Of a stretch of 64,000 nucleotides of DNA, positions 60,906 to 64,000 are shown piece after piece. Every line of letters starts with the position of its first letter. Position 1 is the stretch's first letter. A program made the translations under genes and the position numbers. Under the pieces are notes generated by a model that did not search any database, was not told where the DNA came from, and was given only the letters and a program-made list of their open reading frames with translations. Origin of the DNA: Mytilus californianus (Eukaryota > Mollusca > Bivalvia > Mytilida > Mytilidae); assembly GCF_021869535.1 (NCBI RefSeq), contig NW_026262690.1:86535995-86599994 (forward strand). The letters are read 5' to 3'.

Positions 60906-61339
60906 CATTGGCACTTTTATTTTGGCAGAATATTCAATTTGCTATATATCCGAAAGTATAAAAGTTACTTTTTTTCGATATTCAGATGCAGTTGCACTTC
61001 CTCTTATTGCTTGCAAAAATCTCATAAAAGTTCGTGAGATTGCTCCTTTACGTACCTGTTACCTTAACATCATCAACTTTGTTTTTTTTAAACAATTTTT
61101 AATTTCATATTCTTTGTTGTAAGTTTAAGATGTCTCTTTTTTTATGAAGTAATGCCGAACATTTTCTTTGTTTTCAGTCCTCTTCAACTTTCTACCTGAA
61201 AGCATCAATGAAGAGTTTATATTCTACTTAATTTGGCTTTTCAGCAATTTTGATTATTCGAACGCCACTTGTGAGTCTTGCAAACAATACGCCTGTCTAG
61301 CGTGACAAATATAAGCCAGGTATATTTCACGAGTTTTAC

Positions 61340-61625
61340 AACTACTTGGTCGATGCAACTGCGTGTTGACGTTTCGTCCCCGATAGTATCAACAGCTGTG
61401 TAGTATTCACTTGATCAGGTAATGTTTGTAAAACATTTGTCTAATTTGTTAAGTTATGATACTAAGGATTTTTTACTCCCAGGCAGAGATGACCATACCT
61501 TTTTGGAATATTTTATTTTCAATGCTCTTTTATTTTAATGTGAGCGACACTGATGATTTTTGTGCTGACGAAACGAGCTCTGCCTTGACAAGTTATAAGG
61601 CTTAGCCTGGTATCTTTTGTCAGTT
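61340..61625 (+). repeat. Family B repeat
   Basis: 'ttggtcgatgcaactgcgtg', 'cgatagtatcaacagctgtg', 'tgctgacgaaacgagctctg' and 'gcttagcctggtatctttt' parallel 10290-10440 in rearranged order. Confidence 0.5.
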
Positions 61626-62100
61626 TGTTTTCTGTAATTTTCTTTTTAATAGCTTTCCTATCATACAGTGCAGATATAATTTATTGTTAGTAATGGCGAC
61701 GAATATCTATATTTTATTTTCCAGGTAACAGCATATGTCTATTGGTTTCATTTTGGAAGACCTCTTGGCCGTAAAGCATTTTACTACATTTTGAATGTAT
61801 TAAAACTATTCATTTCCAAAACGATTAGGTAAGTTCATGTTCCAATCTTTCTTTAAGATTTTTTTTCTAAAATGAAACACATACTTATCAAGAAAGCTTC
61901 TTTTATGACAATTTGTTAGAAGGCTAAATATAACTTTTGATATGGGACCAAATATGTATTTATGTAATTAATTCGTGTATAAGTCCCAACTTTTAATTAC
62001 GTTAACGACGAAGCACATTGTAAAAGTGTCACACAATTTTGTGGTTCAAGGATTTGTCAAAAACATTAAAAAACACTTCCCCTTTAATTATATTTACAGC

Positions 62101-63089
62101 CATCAATATGTCTATTCAGTTCCGCAACAGAGAACAAAATCAACTCACAAAATGGATTGGAGGGAGGAAGAAATACACACTTTTGTATAAGGCATCCAGA
62201 GACGGATGTACTCATACAGCTTTCCGTAATAACTGTAATAACAAAGGACCAACAGTGACAGTCCTTTACAATACTGACAACTTCATGTACGGTGGATATA
62301 CGTCGGCTAGCTGGAAAAGTATTGGAAACTATCAGAATGACGGTTCAGCATTCCTCTTCAGGTTTTATCAAAATGGCAAGTGGAAACCAGTACGGATGCC
62401 TATCGTGAATGCCCAAAATGCGATCTACGATCACCCTTCTTATGGACCTACCTTTGGTGGGTATGACTTGCATACATTTTCGAACACAGTAAACTTCGAT
62501 GGAACAAGCTTCCCTTTAAATGGATCTGCTAGCTTTGGAGTATCGTACACTATGAACGGAGAAAACTACAAATCTATCGCTAATGGCCATCTTCGAGTAA
62601 AAGACATTAGAGTTTATTTGGTAGAAGGTAAAACATTTAATGATAAATTAATAAGACAAAATAAGATAAAAGATTTGACATAAAAAAAAGAAAATATATA
62701 AAACAGAAATATTGACGATATAGTGTTTCCATCTATCTACAAATTTTGCAAACAGTGCCACGGGAAAGGTTAAAATAGACTTCAGTTTAACCGGTCAATT
62801 AGTTTCTGTTGAGGTCATCTTGAAAACTCCATATGTTTCTAGGACAAAACTTTGATCATGGTTTTATGCTTTTTTTTTCTAATTGATAACTGTGTGTTCT
62901 GAAAAATATTTTTTTTAAATTTCATTGTTTTACCCTTCAAGTTGGCCATGTTACTATAAACAAATTGGGGTATTCTGTACTATTATTTTCATTCTAATTA
63001 TTATCATTTTAATTATTATTGCATAAGATTTAGCTGGCGACACACCACTGGACGGATCATGGCGAAAAACTGCCAAATGGAACCTAAAG
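62101..63089 (+). CDS. IFI44-like: IFI44-like gene, 5' coding exons (TLDc domain), 3' end outside window
   Basis: The exon starts after a good acceptor (attatatttacag, AG at 62099-62100). ATG at 62108 follows 7 bases of 5' untranslated sequence; I prefer it to the upstream in-frame ATG at 62039, which lies before the acceptor. 62108-62627 encodes about 173 residues with TLDc-type features. These are KWIGGRKKYTLLYKASRDGC, GPTVTVLYNTDNFMYGGYTS, AFLFRFYQNGKWKPV, PSYGPTFGGYDLHTF and HLRVKDIRVYLVE. The donor is gtaaaa at 62628. The next exon 63034-63089 (after gcataagatttag) reads GDTPLDGSWRKTAKWNLK in the matching phase and ends at gtaagc. This WRKT-WN segment precedes the GTPase domain in IFI44 proteins. 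The P-loop exons are beyond 64000. No lesions seen. Likely a paralogue of the gene at the left edge. Confidence 0.88.
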
Positions 63090-63194
63090 GTAAGCGAAAG
63101 TAGTTGTTTTGACTTGTTTGTTTCCTTAAGATTTAAACAACAATATTTTCAACTACAAATCAAAGTAATCGTTAACTTCTTTAATACCGGGTTT

Positions 63195-63430
63195 GTACTA
63201 ACATTAGCAACACGACGGGTGCCACATGTGGAGCAGGATCTGCTCACACTTCTGGGGCATCTGAGATCATCCCCAGTTTTGGTGGGGTTCGTGTTGCTTA
63301 GTCTTTAGTTTTCTATGTTGTGTTTTGAGTACTATTGTTGTTGGTCTTTTCTTTTTTATCCATGGCGTTGTCAGTTTATTTTCTACTTATGAGTTTGAAT
63401 GTTCCTTTGGTATCTTTCGCCTCTTTTCTA
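63195..63430 (+). repeat. Family D copy in the IFI44-like intron
   Basis: 'acgggtgccacatgtggagc', 'atccccagttttggtggggt', 'ctatgttgtgttttgagtac' and 'acttatgagtttgaatgttc'. The remainder of the intron (63430-64000) shows nothing I can assign. Confidence 0.7.
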
Positions 63431-64000
63431 GGCAAAAGAAATATTACATCTGTGCTATATTTTATTGCGATTTTTTCTCTTTTGGGGTTTTTGGTACCTG
63501 CCAAACATTCAATCTGATTAATTTATTTCTGGTGTATTATCTTCTTATGATATGATAAAAGTTTATCCCGAAAAGTGAGAAGAACACGTTTTTCAACTTT
63601 TAGTTTTTGATTGAACAGTAATTAGATAAAAGGGTAGCATGCTCATGTGCAGTATAGGTTAGACAACATGAATATTATGGTGTGATGTATACGTCCACGA
63701 GATAGCAGCACAACGATAGCTATATGGCATTTTACCGTCTACAACAATAGACAGGTGTCTAGGTTTGAAAAAGAAGGAAAAAACTATTTAATCAAGAGAT
63801 ATGTTCAGTGTTTATTATTTCGATAGTATAATTTGCAAACATTGAATTAAATAACTCTTAATATGTTAATTAAGCAGATCTTTTCGAAGTCAATTATACA
63901 TCACAGAGGGAGATGGGCCACATAGTCTCAATACAAATGAGATGCGGAAATACTAACACTTTTGGATACCAATTATCATTGCCTTATTCTTAGTTTCCAT

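Larger units (their letters stand above)
50801..62100. other. Intergenic, mostly AT-rich, scattered repeats, no gene recognised
   Basis: About 11 kb upstream of the second IFI44-like gene. 52200-52400 resembles a bivalve repeat ('gaggagttgcgatgaagtga', 'gacggacaa'-type wording). Repeats at 53234-54425, 55565-55622, 56243-56400, 57118-57905, 60735-60905 and 61340-61625 are listed separately. A duplicated 60-bp piece lies at 56008-56105 (gctagaggtatgggggaagg / ctagaggtataggtgaaggg). Elsewhere I see no motif, frame or RNA structure to support a call. 5' untranslated exons and the promoter of the downstream gene may lie near 61600-62000 but could not be located. Confidence 0.55.

Overview
The window is from an AT-rich, intron-bearing animal genome that is very rich in repeats. 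Several signals point to a bivalve mollusc, most likely a marine mussel (Mytilus-like): a TRIM-like gene without introns in its coding part, an interferon-induced-protein-44 (IFI44)-like gene family, Penelope-type and Kolobok-type mobile elements, molluscan tRNA-derived and CORE-type SINEs, and short dispersed repeats I associate with mussel sequence. The genus is inference from recall of these repeats; no search was run.

Only a small fraction is convincingly coding. (1) 1-1850, + strand: the last two exons of an IFI44-like GTPase gene. (2) 14808-16478, - strand: an intact 556-residue TRIM-like protein (two B-boxes, coiled coil, beta-propeller, no RING). (3) 62101-63089, + strand: the TLDc-domain exon and the next small exon of a second IFI44-like gene running off the right edge. 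The window therefore spans the gap between two same-strand members of what is probably a tandem immune-GTPase cluster.

(4) 37335-50145 is a compound mobile-element region. Two co-oriented parts of a Penelope-like element (PLE) flank about 8.4 kb. The left part ends after reverse-transcriptase motif A and the right part starts before motif B. The intervening DNA holds two convergent broken genes: a multi-exon Kolobok-like transposase (39985-44917, +) and a gene for a protein resembling the cytoplasmic C-terminal 'ballast' domain of P2X7 receptors (45037-47092, -). The right PLE part carries an 888-bp hAT-like non-autonomous insertion (48714-49601).

The rest is layered repeats. Highlights are a 2,656-bp foldback-like element with about 0.6-kb inverted arms built of ~21-bp subrepeats and a perfect 6-bp target duplication (19677-22332), and a second smaller foldback-like structure (53234-54425). 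There are also two palindromic long-inverted-repeat elements (8566-9763, 10583-11400) and a multi-copy duplication (28175-30571, 32946-34995, 34890-35900). A 418-bp direct repeat brackets a ~113-bp minisatellite (25064-27605). Finally there are four tRNA/CORE SINEs and several hairpin MITEs. Comparing copies within the window indicates that the most common dispersed repeat ('family A', containing attggcaatcataccac near its 3' end) is the 3' end of the PLE: copies share the 3' terminus and differ in 5' extent.
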